A stretch of 64,000 nucleotides of DNA. It comes from Pelagimonas sp. (GTDB taxonomy: Bacteria > Pseudomonadota > Alphaproteobacteria > Rhodobacterales > Rhodobacteraceae). The notes beneath the pieces are model-generated. The model searched no databases. It worked only from the letters and a program-made list of their open reading frames with translations, and had not been told where the DNA came from. Positions 9,702-19,400 of the stretch are shown one piece after another (position 1 is the stretch's first letter; the number at the start of each line of letters is the position of its first letter). The stretch is taken from assembly GCA_025210455.1 (NCBI GenBank), contig JAOARQ010000030.1, positions 56,134-120,133 on the forward strand, in the 5' to 3' direction. Made by a program: the position numbers and the translations under genes.

Positions 9702-9802
9702 TCCGTGCGGCTGCCCTGTTGGTTTTGGCCGTGCTTGCCGGATGTGGAGCTGAGGGCGATCCAATTCGCCCGGCTCCACCGTCTGTGGCAAAAGGCTTCT
9801 AA
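9698..9802 (+). CDS. lptM: LptM-like small lipoprotein (34 residues)
   Basis: A 34-codon gene whose ATG overlaps the argH stop (ATGA at 9698-9701). It encodes a short signal peptide ending in the lipobox LAGC (Cys16), then [13 protein letters not shown]. This matches the LptM/YifL plan LAGCGxxGPLxxPP, a tiny outer-membrane lipoprotein that in enterobacteria helps LptDE mature and lies near dapF-lysA. Here too it is directly upstream of lysA. Evidence is motif plus synteny; the mature peptide is only about 19 residues. Confidence 0.78.
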   Translation: MIRAAALLVLAVLAGCGAEGDPIRPAPPSVAKGF

Positions 9803-9803
9803 A

Positions 9804-9896
9804 GCTCTGCCCCTTGGGATTACCGTGCAAGATAATCGCAGCCTATGTGGTTATCTTGCCAAAAACTCTGGGGGCTGCTTAGCGGTGGGGCAGAGC
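9804..9896 (+). repeat. Nested inverted-repeat element, copy of a dispersed family
   Basis: An outer perfect 10-bp inverted repeat (GCTCTGCCCC at 9804-9813, GGGGCAGAGC at 9887-9896) encloses an inner 9-bp one (GCAAGATAA at 9827-9835, TTATCTTGC at 9851-9859). The segment reading ATCTTGCCAAAAACTCTGGG resembles the one near 27434 and a diverged copy near 21700. It looks like a REP-type intergenic element filling the lptM-lysA gap, and could fold as a 3-prime end for argH-lptM. Confidence 0.6.
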
Positions 9897-9958
9897 CCCT
9901 TTCGCAAGACCTTCCCTTACGCTAAACGGCGATTAACGCGCGCAAGAGAGGGGCACCC

Positions 9959-11224
9959 ATGGACCACTTTATCTATCAAAACGGTGCATTGTTTGCCGAA
10001 GACGTTCCCGTGGCTGAAATCGCAGCTCAGGTCGGAACGCCCTTTTATCTGTATTCCACAGCAACCCTGACCCGGCATTTTAAACTGTTTGATGAGGCGC
10101 TGGATTGGGGGCCGCATCTGGTGTGCTATGCGATGAAGGCTGCCAGCAATCAGGCCATTTTGAAAACGCTTGCCGCCGAAGGGGCTGGCATGGATGTGGT
10201 TTCAGGCGGCGAATATGCGCGCGCAATTGCCGCTGGTGTCCCCGGCGAACGCATCGTTTTTTCCGGTGTTGGCAAAACCCATGATGAAATCAAAGCCGCG
10301 CTGAGTGGCGGTATTCGCCAGTTCAACGTTGAAAGCGAACCCGAAATGCGCGTCATCTCTGAGGTGGCGGTGTCTTTGGGGGTGCAGGCCCCGATCACCA
10401 TTCGGGTCAATCCCGATGTAGATGCCAAAACCCATGCCAAGATCGCCACGGGTAAATCCGAGAACAAGTTCGGTATCCCAATCGCCCGCGCGCGTGAGGT
10501 TTATGCCGAAGCAGCACGCCTGCCCGGCCTGAAGGTGGTTGGCATTGATGTGCATATCGGCAGTCAGCTGACGCAGCTTGAGCCTTTTGAACAGGCCTAT
10601 GGCAAAGTTGCGGAACTGACCGAAGCGCTGCGGGCAGATGGGCATGAAATCACCCGCCTGGATCTGGGTGGGGGTCTTGGCATTCCGTATACCCGTTCGA
10701 ACGAAGCGCCGCCTTTGCCCACGGAATATGGGGCGATGGTGCAACGCGCCGTTGGGCATCTGGGGTGCGAAGTTGAGATTGAACCGGGCCGTTTGATTGC
10801 GGGCAATGCCGGTATTCTCGTCTCAAAGGTGATCTATGTGAAAAATGGCGAAGGCCGTGATTTCCTGATTCTTGACGGGGCGATGAATGATCTGATCCGC
10901 CCTGCCATGTATGAGGCGCATCACGATATCATTCCGGTGCGCGAACCTGCGCCCGGCCTTGAGCCGCAGCCCTATGATATTGTTGGCCCGGTCTGCGAAA
11001 CCGGCGATACCTTTGCCAAGGAACGGCTGATGCCGCCATTGGCAGCGGGTGATCTGGTCGCTTTCCGCAGCGCAGGTGCTTATGGGGCGGTCATGGCCAG
11101 CGAATATAATACCCGCCCGCTGATCCCCGAGGTGCTGGTGAAAGGTGATCAATTCTCGGTCATCCGACCGCGTCCCACCTATGAAGACATGATCAACCGC
11201 GATAACATCCCTGAGTGGCTGTAG
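9959..11224 (+). CDS. lysA: Diaminopimelate decarboxylase
   Basis: 421 residues. It is a fold-III PLP enzyme with the PLP lysine in CYAMKAASN (Lys60), HIGSQL (His199), the phosphate-binding EPGRLIAGNAG and the partner-site motif CETGDTFAKER. It decarboxylates meso-diaminopimelate to lysine. An AGAGGGG ribosome site precedes the ATG. It follows argH and the small lipoprotein gene on the same strand across 156 bases filled by a repeat element, and is followed by a TIGR02302 gene. Confidence 0.97.
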   Translation: MDHFIYQNGALFAEDVPVAEIAAQVGTPFYLYSTATLTRHFKLFDEALDWGPHLVCYAMKAASNQAILKTLAAEGAGMDVVSGGEYARAIAAGVPGERIVFSGVGKTHDEIKAALSGGIRQFNVESEPEMRVISEVAVSLGVQAPITIRVNPDVDAKTHAKIATGKSENKFGIPIARAREVYAEAARLPGLKVVGIDVHIGSQLTQLEPFEQAYGKVAELTEALRADGHEITRLDLGGGLGIPYTRSNEAPPLPTEYGAMVQRAVGHLGCEVEIEPGRLIAGNAGILVSKVIYVKNGEGRDFLILDGAMNDLIRPAMYEAHHDIIPVREPAPGLEPQPYDIVGPVCETGDTFAKERLMPPLAAGDLVAFRSAGAYGAVMASEYNTRPLIPEVLVKGDQFSVIRPRPTYEDMINRDNIPEWL

Positions 11225-11232
11225 GGGCTGAT

Positions 11233-11259
11233 CCTCTCGGCCCGCACCGCTGAGAGGAG
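11233..11259 (+). promoter_or_regulatory. Hairpin overlapping the ribosome site of the TIGR02302 gene
   Basis: Stem 11233-11240 with 11250-11257 (8 pairs, one G-T) buries most of the strong site GAGAGGAG (11252-11259) that serves the ATG at 11264. It may lower initiation or act as a weak lysA terminator; there is no T run. Confidence 0.45.
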
Positions 11260-11263
11260 CATC

Positions 11264-13789
11264 ATGGCATCTGACAACAGGCACTCTGAGGTTCTGCGCG
11301 TCATTCGCTGGCCGCTTATTCTGACCGGTCTGGGCATGTGCGCCGAAAGATTTGGCCGTGCTTTCTGGCCGCTGTGGTCGGTGTTGTTCTTTGCTTTGGC
11401 GCTGTTGATGCTGGGTGTTCAGGATCTGGTGGCTGTGGAATGGGTGTGGGGGGCGTCTGCCTCATTTGCTATTCTTGCTGTTGGGTTTCTGTGGCGTGGT
11501 CTGCGCCGGTTTCACTGGCCCAGACGTACCGAAGTGCTGGCGCATCTGGATCAGACCCTAAAGGGCAATCCTATTCAGGCGGTGCAGGATGCGCCAGCGA
11601 TTGGGGCGGATGATGCGCAGTCTCTCGCGCTGTGGCAGGCGCATCAGGATCGTATGCGCGACAGATTAAAAACCGCCCGGCCTGTGCGTCCTGACCTGCG
11701 CATTGCTACGCTTGATCCTTTTGCTTTGCGCTATGTGGCGCTTCTGGCTTTGTCGGTGGCGGTGCTGTTTGGTTCGGTCCTGCGGGTGCAATCAGTTACA
11801 ACCATGGGTCTTGGCGGATCCGATCTGGCGCAGGGGCCCAGCTGGGAAGGCTGGATGATGCCGCCCAGCTATACCGGCCTGCCGACTGTTTATCTGAATG
11901 ACATCACCGACGGGCCGCTGAACACGCCCGAGGGATCAGAAATCAAGCTGCGCCTTTACGGCGAAGTGGGGGCTTTGTCGATTTCGGAAAACGTGTCAGG
12001 CCGCCCTCTGGGGACTGCTGATCAGGAAATCACCCGCGATTTTCAGGTGGCGCAATCCGGCGAAATCGCCGTCGAAGGCCGCGGCGGGCGCCTGTGGCAG
12101 GTGGCGATGATCCCGGACGCCGCGCCGACTGTGCAGGCCGAAGGGTCTAGCGATGTGACCTATGAGGGCGAAGCGACCATTCCGTTCACAGCGCAGGATG
12201 ATCATGGGATTGTCTCAGGTATGGCGCGGATCACACTGGATCTTGGGGTTGTTGATCGTCGCTATGGTCGTGCCTTGCCGCCTGAACCGCGCGAAGCCAT
12301 CACCGCCCCGCTGCCCATTCCTGTGGTGGGTGACCGCCGCGAGTTCACCGAACCCCTTGTGGCGAATTTTTCGCAACACCCCTGGGCGCTTTTGCCTGTG
12401 ACCTTGCAATTTGAGGTGCTCGATGGGGCGGGCCAAAGCGGGCTGTCTGAGCCTCAAACGCTGGTTTTACCCGGGCGGCGCTTTTTCGATCCGCTGGCAG
12501 CAGCGGTGATTGAAATGCGGCAGGCGATCTTGTGGAACCGCGGCTATGCGGGTGATGCGGCGCAGATCATGCGCGCGCTGGCCAATCAACCCGACAATCT
12601 GTTCCACAAAGACGTGCAGCAGATGCGATATCGCAAGATCATGACCCGGCTGGAACGGCTGGCTTCGCTGGATATGAGCGATGCCCAGCAGTCAGAGATC
12701 GCGCAATCGCTGTGGGATCTGGCGATGGATCTGGAAGAAATTGATCTGGACGATGCCCGCGAACGGCTGCGCCGCGCCCGCGAACGTCTTGAAGAGGCGA
12801 TGAAGAACGGAGCCAGTCAGGATCAGATCGAAGAATTGATGCAGGAATTGCGCGAAGCTACCAATGATTACATGCGTCAACTGAGCCGCGAACAGGCCCG
12901 CAACAATCAGCAGCCGCAACCGCAGGGCAACCCGCAAGACAGCATGACCATGACAATGGATGATCTGCAGGCCATGCGCGACCGGATCCAGCAGCTCATG
13001 GAAGAGGGGCGCATGGACGAGGCCATGGAAGCGCTGCGCCAGTACAACGAGATGGTTGAAAACATGCAGATCACCGAAGGTGGTCAGGGCGGCCAATCGC
13101 CAAGCGATCAGGCGATGGAGGGACTGGCCGACACGCTGCGCGAACAGCAGGATCTGTCAGACGAGTCCTTCCGCGATCTTCAGGATCAGTTCAATCAGGG
13201 TCGTCAGGGTCAACAACAGGGGCAACAGCAACAACCCGGCCAACAACCGGGACAGCAGCAGGGCCAGCAATCGGGGCAGGGCGGCCAGTCAGGTGAACAA
13301 AGCCTTGCGGAACGCCAGCGTGCGCTCAGACAGGAACTGGAAAACCAGCGCAACACCCTGCCCGGTCAGGGCACCGAAGGTGGCCAAAGATCGCGCGAAG
13401 CGCTTGAACGCGCTGATGAGGCCATGCGCGGTGCAGAAGAGGCGCTTCGCGATGGCGATCTGGGCGAAGCGATTGATCAGCAGTCTCAGGCTATGGACGC
13501 GCTGCGTGACGGGCTGCGGGGGCTGAATGATATAATGTCAGAACGCCAGTCGCAAAACGGATCGCAGGGAACCCCACAACAGGGCGATCGGGCAAACGGC
13601 ACCGATCCGCTGGGGCGTGATTCAGGGACCAACAGTGGGGAAGCCGGATCAGGCGAAGACGTGCTTCGCGGGGGCGATGTGTACCGCCGCGCCGAAGAAC
13701 TGCTGGATGAACTGCGCCGTCGCTCGGGCGAACTGGAACGCCCCGAGATAGAGCGCCGCTATCTGGATCGCCTGCTGGATCGGTTCTAG
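11264..13789 (+). CDS. TIGR02302 / DUF4175 family membrane protein
   Basis: 841 residues: N-terminal transmembrane segments (about 40-58, 62-82 and 155-172), a central beta-rich region, then long alpha-helical coiled segments from about 420. A strongly Gln/Gly-rich tract at about 648-680 (repeated GQQQ/PGQQ units) is followed by further charged helix. This layout is characteristic of the alphaproteobacterial TIGR02302 family, whose role is not established. It probably shares a transcript with lysA (39-base gap) and ends at a strong terminator. A link to the cell envelope is only inferred from the membrane anchors. Confidence 0.85.
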   Translation: MASDNRHSEVLRVIRWPLILTGLGMCAERFGRAFWPLWSVLFFALALLMLGVQDLVAVEWVWGASASFAILAVGFLWRGLRRFHWPRRTEVLAHLDQTLKGNPIQAVQDAPAIGADDAQSLALWQAHQDRMRDRLKTARPVRPDLRIATLDPFALRYVALLALSVAVLFGSVLRVQSVTTMGLGGSDLAQGPSWEGWMMPPSYTGLPTVYLNDITDGPLNTPEGSEIKLRLYGEVGALSISENVSGRPLGTADQEITRDFQVAQSGEIAVEGRGGRLWQVAMIPDAAPTVQAEGSSDVTYEGEATIPFTAQDDHGIVSGMARITLDLGVVDRRYGRALPPEPREAITAPLPIPVVGDRREFTEPLVANFSQHPWALLPVTLQFEVLDGAGQSGLSEPQTLVLPGRRFFDPLAAAVIEMRQAILWNRGYAGDAAQIMRALANQPDNLFHKDVQQMRYRKIMTRLERLASLDMSDAQQSEIAQSLWDLAMDLEEIDLDDARERLRRARERLEEAMKNGASQDQIEELMQELREATNDYMRQLSREQARNNQQPQPQGNPQDSMTMTMDDLQAMRDRIQQLMEEGRMDEAMEALRQYNEMVENMQITEGGQGGQSPSDQAMEGLADTLREQQDLSDESFRDLQDQFNQGRQGQQQGQQQQPGQQPGQQQGQQSGQGGQSGEQSLAERQRALRQELENQRNTLPGQGTEGGQRSREALERADEAMRGAEEALRDGDLGEAIDQQSQAMDALRDGLRGLNDIMSERQSQNGSQGTPQQGDRANGTDPLGRDSGTNSGEAGSGEDVLRGGDVYRRAEELLDELRRRSGELERPEIERRYLDRLLDRF

Positions 13790-13816
13790 AGTCAGGATTA
13801 GTGCATCCTGACTCTT
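13788..13816. terminator. Strong bidirectional terminator hairpin
   Basis: A perfect 11-bp stem, 13788-13798 with 13805-13815, and a 6-base loop, starting inside the TIGR02302 stop codon. It lies 3 bases from the stop of the opposing SH3 gene, so it probably serves both. Confidence 0.7.
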
Positions 13817-13819
13817 GCA

Positions 13820-14317
13820 TTATTCGCGGATTTCGTCTGGCTTGACGCCCCAAAGCGCCTCTTTGCGGGCCCAGCCTTTGTGGCCGTCGGCAGTCAGATA
13901 GCACCATGTCATGTCGCATTCGCCCAGCCGGGCAACCACGCCCATTTCCAGCCGCGCCATAACCTTGCTTTCAGGGTCGCGGGCTTTGGTCAGTTGCAGC
14001 ATGTCCTGTTCAATGATCACGGTGCGCGATCCTGACAGCAGCGAATAATGCATCCAGCCGCCAGCCCCATCGCGATCACGCACGCGACGCCAGTTTTCAT
14101 GCTCGGCTGTAATCTCCAGAGGCATATTGCGCCGTTTGTAAACCCAGTCGATCCGGTGGCTCAGCGATGGGCCCCGGCGCACATTCCCTTCGGCGGCTTT
14201 CATCGACACAAAGCGCGGCAGCGGTAGATTTGTCACCGGCCCGCGATCTTGTGCGCTGGCGGACAGCGTTGCAACCAGACTGAAAACCAGCCCCAAAGCC
14301 ATGGCATTCCTGAACAT
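13820..14317 (-). CDS. Exported SH3-domain protein (COG3807 type)
   Basis: 165 residues with a signal peptide (cleavage near ASAQD, about 22) and two bacterial SH3-like segments: GNVRRGPSLSHRIDWVYKR...W at about 44-85, and a second ending in GWARKEALWGV near 150. The family is periplasmic and thought to bind peptidoglycan or peptides; no enzymatic residues are apparent. It is divergent from the hydroxyacid dehydrogenase gene and convergent with the TIGR02302 gene. Confidence 0.85.
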   Translation of the reverse strand: MFRNAMALGLVFSLVATLSASAQDRGPVTNLPLPRFVSMKAAEGNVRRGPSLSHRIDWVYKRRNMPLEITAEHENWRRVRDRDGAGGWMHYSLLSGSRTVIIEQDMLQLTKARDPESKVMARLEMGVVARLGECDMTWCYLTADGHKGWARKEALWGVKPDEIRE

Positions 14318-14424
14318 ATTCGGTTTCCTGCGCGAGTTTTTTCCGCGGGCTTCTTGTGTCCACGCGATTGTTGATCCAGTTTAACCCCAAGCCGCATCGC
14401 TGCGAAAGTTGGGGGAGAGCCTGC

Positions 14425-15411
14425 ATGTCATCAAAACGTCTGAGTGTTGTCGTGACGCGACGCCTGCCAGAAGTCGTCGAAACCCGTCTGAAAGAGTTGT
14501 TCGACGTGCGTCTGCGCGATGACGACACCCCCATGAGCCGCGAAGAGCTGGTGCAGGCAGTGCAGACAGCGGATGTGCTGGTGCCAACCGTGACAGACCA
14601 GATTGACGCCTCATTGATTGGCCAGGCAGGCGAAAACCTGAAGCTGATCGCCAACTTTGGCGCGGGCTTTGACCATATCGATGTGAATACAGCCCGACAA
14701 CGCGGTGTGTTGGTGTCAAACACCCCCGGTGTGGTAACGGAAGATACCGCAGATATGGTTATGGCACTGATGCTGGGCGTGACCCGCCGTATTCAGGAAG
14801 GCCTGACCGTGATGCAGGAAGGTGGCTGGCAGGGCTATGCGCCGACAGCGTTCCTTGGCGGGCGCTTGGGTGGGCGGCGTCTGGGCATTCTGGGCATGGG
14901 CCGCATTGGTCAGGCGGTGGCCCGCCGCGCCAGCGCCTTTGGCATGCAAATCCACTATCACAACCGCCGCCGCCTGCATTCCGAGATCGAAGCAGGGCTT
15001 GAGGCCACCTATTGGGAAAGCCTTGATCAGATGGTGGCGCGGATGGATATCATCAGCGTTAACTGCCCCTCGACACCCAGCACCTATCATCTGCTGAATG
15101 CGCGGCGGCTGAAACTGCTGAAACCTTCGGCGGTGATCATCAATACCTCGCGCGGCGAAGTGCTGGATGAAAACGCCCTGACCCGGATGCTGAAAGGCGG
15201 CGATCTGGCAGGTGCGGGGCTGGATGTTTACGAACACGGCATTCAGGGCAATCCGGATCTGCGCAATATGCCCAATGTGGTCATGACCCCGCATATGGGA
15301 TCTGCCACCTACGAAGGCCGCATCGAGATGGGCGAAAAAGTGATTATCAACATCAAAACCTTTGCCGACGGCCACCGCCCGCCGGATCAGGTTGTTCCGG
15401 CGATGCTCTGA
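14425..15411 (+). CDS. D-2-hydroxyacid dehydrogenase (glyoxylate/hydroxypyruvate reductase-like)
   Basis: 328 residues from the ATG at 14425, which has a GGGGGAGAG ribosome site; an earlier ATG at 14356 has no such support. Features: NAD(P)-binding GMGRIG (157-162), Arg243 in NTSRGEV, Glu270 in DVYE and catalytic His290 in TPHMGSAT. The closest named group is glyoxylate/hydroxypyruvate reductase (GyaR), reducing glyoxylate to glycolate or hydroxypyruvate to glycerate. A PhnA-like gene begins 3 bases after the stop, so the two are co-transcribed. Confidence 0.9.
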   Translation: MSSKRLSVVVTRRLPEVVETRLKELFDVRLRDDDTPMSREELVQAVQTADVLVPTVTDQIDASLIGQAGENLKLIANFGAGFDHIDVNTARQRGVLVSNTPGVVTEDTADMVMALMLGVTRRIQEGLTVMQEGGWQGYAPTAFLGGRLGGRRLGILGMGRIGQAVARRASAFGMQIHYHNRRRLHSEIEAGLEATYWESLDQMVARMDIISVNCPSTPSTYHLLNARRLKLLKPSAVIINTSRGEVLDENALTRMLKGGDLAGAGLDVYEHGIQGNPDLRNMPNVVMTPHMGSATYEGRIEMGEKVIINIKTFADGHRPPDQVVPAML

Positions 15412-15414
15412 CTT

Positions 15415-15924
15415 ATGGCCTGTGTTCTTTGTAAAACGCCTGAGGCCACATCATATGTTGTGGCCCCTCGGGATGAGGCTGTGCTGCTGTGTGACACTTG
15501 CCGCGCCGGTTTGGAAACTGGCCCGCAGGATGCGCCGCGCTGGCAATGCCTGAACGAAGCGATCTGGAGCACAGAGCCAGCAGAACAGGTGCTGGCCTTT
15601 CGGTTACTAAAGCAGATGGATGCCGCATGGGCGCGTGATCTGCTGGACATCGCCTATCTGGACCCGGAGGTTCTCAGCTGGGCCGAAGCTGGATTGCCAG
15701 ATCAAAACGCCGTTGTGCATCGTGACTGCAATGGAACCGTACTGCAAAACGGTGATACTGTGACTTTGATCAAGGCGCTGCCTGTCAAAGGGGCAGGCTT
15801 CACAGCCAAACAGGGCACGGCGGTGCGTAAGATTTCCTTGGAACCCGACAATGCGGACCATATTTCGGGCCGCGTGGAAGGCCAACGGATTGTGATCCTG
15901 ACAAAATTCGTAAAACGGGCGTGA
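15415..15924 (+). CDS. PhnA/YjdM-like zinc-ribbon protein
   Basis: 169 residues. An N-terminal zinc ribbon has Cys3, Cys6, Cys26 and Cys29. The C-terminal half carries the PhnA domain pattern: DCNGTVLQNGDTVTLIKALPVKG near 101-123, then KQGTAVRKISLEPDNADHISG and the closing LTKFVKRA. Despite its historical name, PhnA has no proven role in phosphonate breakdown. Its ATG is 3 bases after the dehydrogenase stop. The middle segment is longer than in the short E. coli form. Confidence 0.82.
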   Translation: MACVLCKTPEATSYVVAPRDEAVLLCDTCRAGLETGPQDAPRWQCLNEAIWSTEPAEQVLAFRLLKQMDAAWARDLLDIAYLDPEVLSWAEAGLPDQNAVVHRDCNGTVLQNGDTVTLIKALPVKGAGFTAKQGTAVRKISLEPDNADHISGRVEGQRIVILTKFVKRA

Positions 15925-16012
15925 AATAGCGGGGTCTTGGAATCAATGGTTCGCTGACCCTGGATGACCTGATAGGTTGGAAAGATCATTCGTTTTGAAT
16001 TTTGAGATCGAT

Positions 16013-16336
16013 ATGCCGCAGAATGCTTTGGTGCCCGTGAACCTCGATGTATTTGTAGGGTTCTTTGTTATTATTGCCGCTCTTATCGCGCTTTTGCTTT
16101 GGCGTGAGAAAAAGAAGGCAACAGCGCGACGACATTCCTTTTTTGATCAGTTCGACTTTAGCACCCTAAGAATGAGCCCAACCAAAATTGGTCTTGTTTA
16201 CCGCGTTGTAAAAGTCGACGAAAAATCTCTTACCGTTTTGCCGATCTGGGATGGAAAATCACCCGTTTCCGGCGGACGGGAGATTGTGATTTCAGAAGAC
16301 AAATTGATCCCTTTTGATGCAGATCGGTTCTTTTGA
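16013..16336 (+). CDS. Hypothetical single-pass membrane protein, AT-richer than neighbours
   Basis: 107 residues from the ATG at 16013; a TTG at 15977 would add 12 residues. One transmembrane segment (about 12-30, VFVGFFVIIAALIALLLW) is followed by a basic patch REKKKATARR and a small soluble domain rich in beta-type residues ending in DKLIPFDADRFF. No family was recognised. Base composition is visibly lower in GC than flanking genes, hinting at recent acquisition or weak selection. It is followed by a clear terminator. Confidence 0.6.
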   Translation: MPQNALVPVNLDVFVGFFVIIAALIALLLWREKKKATARRHSFFDQFDFSTLRMSPTKIGLVYRVVKVDEKSLTVLPIWDGKSPVSGGREIVISEDKLIPFDADRFF

Positions 16337-16364
16337 CCCAGGCAAAACGGTGGGATCCAAAAAG

Positions 16365-16397
16365 AAACGCTGCCCTTCGCAAAAAGGGCAGCGTTTT
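16365..16397. terminator. Rho-independent bidirectional terminator
   Basis: An 11-bp stem AAACGCTGCCC (16365-16375) with GGGCAGCGTTT (16386-16396), then a T run (16394-16397, followed by ATT). The A run on the opposite side makes it work for carB too. Confidence 0.85.
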
Positions 16398-16416
16398 ATT
16401 CTTTCACAAAGCTGAC

Positions 16417-19400
16417 TTAGCCCTGTAGCGACCGGATCTCCAGGTCACCTTCTTCGCGTTCTTTCATCGCCAGTGCGGCGGCATGGGCACCCGCGGCGGT
16501 GGTGAAATACGGGATCTTGTCGTAAAGCGCGACCGAGCGGATTTCGCGGCTGTCCGACACGGATGCCTTGCCGTCGGTGGTGTTCATCACCAGCTGAATG
16601 CCGCCGTCTTTCATCAGATCCACCACATTCGGGCGGCCTTCATAGACCTTTTTCACGGTTTCGCAGGCGATGCCGTTTTCCGACAGGAAGGTCGACGTGC
16701 CACCGGTTGCGACGATCTTAAAGCCAAGATCCACCAGCGTCTGCGCGGCTTCGACGATCACCGGGGTTTTGTCGGCGTCTTTGATCGAGAAGAAAACAGA
16801 GCCTTCGGTTGGCAGGTGGTTGCCTGCCCCCAGCTGTGCTTTCAGGAAGGCGCGTGGGAATGAGCGATCCCAACCCATGACTTCACCGGTTGAGCGCATT
16901 TCCGGCCCAAGCAGGGTGTCAACACCGGGGAAGCGGGCAAAAGGCAGAACCGCCTCTTTGACCGAGAACCATGGCATGTTGTGATCGCCCAGCATCATCG
17001 GATCAGCCATTGGCACCGGCGCGGAATAGTCGGCGTTTTTGTAGTAACCTTCACGCTTCGGGAAGGCGCTCAGCTTTTCACCGGCCATCAGGCGGGCGGC
17101 AATCGACGCAATCGCGCTGTCTGTTGCCTTGGCCACAAAGGGCACGGTCCGTGAGGCGCGCGGGTTCACTTCGATCAGGTAGATTTCACCATCTTTGACC
17201 GCGAATTGCACGTTCATCAGACCCACAACATTCAGCGCTTTTGCCAAGGCTTCGGTCTGGCGGGCGATTTCGTCGATGGTGTCTTTGGACAGTGAATAAG
17301 GCGGCAGTGAACAGGCTGAATCGCCCGAATGCACACCCGCTTCTTCGATGTGCTGCATGATGCCGGCGATATGAACGTTTTCACCATCGCAAAGCGCATC
17401 TACGTCCAGTTCAGTCGCGCCTGCCAGATAGCTATCCAGCAGAACCGGGCTGTCGCCGGAAACAACCACAGCTTCGGCGATATAGCGTTCCAACTGCGCC
17501 ATGTCGCGCACGATTTCCATCGCACGACCACCCAGAACATAAGAGGGGCGGATCACCAGCGGAAAGCCGATTTCACCAGCGATTTCCAGCGCTTGCGCAT
17601 CGGTTGAAGCAATGCCGTTCTTTGGCTGTTTCAGGTTCAGGCTGTTGACCAGCGCCTGAAAGCGTTCGCGGTCTTCGGCCAGATCAATCGCGTCAGGCGA
17701 GGTGCCAAGGATCGGGATGCCGCTTTCTTCCAGCGCATTGGCCAGTTTCAGCGGTGTCTGGCCACCGAACTGAACGATCACACCGTGCAGATCGCCATTT
17801 TCCTGCTCAACCCGCAGGATCTCCATCACGTTTTCGAAGGTCAGCGGTTCGAAATACAGGCGATCCGAGGTGTCGTAATCGGTGGAAACGGTTTCGGGGT
17901 TGCAGTTGATCATGATGGTTTCATAACCGGCATCCGCCAGTGCAAAGCAGGCGTGGCAGCAGCAGTAATCGAATTCGATCCCCTGTCCGATCCGGTTTGG
18001 ACCACCCCCCAGAACCACCACTTTCTTGCGCTCAGAAGGGCGCGCTTCGCATTCCACTTCGCCCATGAGAGGCTGTTCATAGGTGGAATACATATATGGG
18101 GTCTGGGCTTCGAATTCAGCAGCGCACGTGTCAATGCGTTTGAAGACGGCTTTGACGCCCTGATCCAGACGCGCCTTGCGCACCTCGGTTTCGGTTTTGC
18201 CAGTCAGCTTGGCCAGACGGGCATCAGTGAAGCCCATGATCTTCAGGTCACGCAGGCCAGCCTCATCGCTCGGAAGCCCTTCGGTCTTCACACGCTCTTC
18301 GGCATCGACAATCTCGCGGATGCGGGCAAGGAACCAGGGGTCAAAGGCGGTGGTGGCCTGAATTTCATCATCGGACAGCCCATGACGCATAGCCTGCGCA
18401 ATGGTGCGCATCCGGTCTGGGGTCTGTTTGCTGATGGCTTTGATCACCTCGGCCTTTTCAGGCGCGCCGGGAATTTCGACCTCATCAAAGCCGGTCAGGC
18501 CCGATTCCATCGAGGCCAGCGCCTTTTGCAGCGATTCATGGATGGTACGACCGATGGCCATGGCTTCGCCCACGGATTTCATCGCCGTGGTCAGGTAGGG
18601 TTCAGAGCCCGGGAATTTTTCAAAAGCGAATTTCGGGATCTTGGTGACAACATAGTCAATGGTGGGCTCAAACGATGCCGGTGTGACCTTGGTGATGTCA
18701 TTGTCCAGCTCATCCAGCGTATAGCCCACCGCCAGCTTCGCCGCGATCTTGGCGATCGGGAAACCTGTTGCCTTGGAGGCCAGCGCCGAAGAGCGTGACA
18801 CGCGCGGGTTCATTTCGATCACAACCATACGGCCATCCGCCGGGTTCACCGCCCACTGCACGTTGGACCCACCGGTTTCAACGCCGATTTCACGCAAAAC
18901 ATTGATCGAATGCGTGCGCATGATCTGATATTCTTTGTCGGTCAGGGTCAGCGCCGGGGCAACGGTGATGGAATCCCCGGTGTGCACGCCCATCGGATCG
19001 ACGTTTTCGATGGAACAGACGATGATCGCATTGTCCGCTTTGTCGCGTACAACCTCCATCTCATATTCTTTCCAGCCGAGCAGGCTTTCATCCACAAGGA
19101 TCTGATTCACAGGGCTGGCGTCCATCCCGGTACGGCAGAAGTGAATGTAATCTTCCCGGTTGTAGGCCACACCGCCGCCGGTGCCACCAAGGGTAAAGGC
19201 AGGGCGGATAATCGCTGGCAGGCCGATTTCGTCCAGCTCATCCAGCGCCATCTGCACACCGGCATCCAGATCGGCACTGCCGTCGTCCTTCTTGGGGGCG
19301 GTGATGATGGTGGCCTTGGGGTTTTCGATGCCCAGACGATCCATTGCCTCGCGGAAGAGCTTGCGGTCTTCGGCCATCTCAATCGCGTCACGTTTCGCGC

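Noticed and set aside
13200..13300. Repetitive DNA resembling a short tandem repeat or CRISPR
   Set aside because: It encodes the Gln/Gly-rich tract of the TIGR02302 protein in frame. Units are irregular and there are no spacers.
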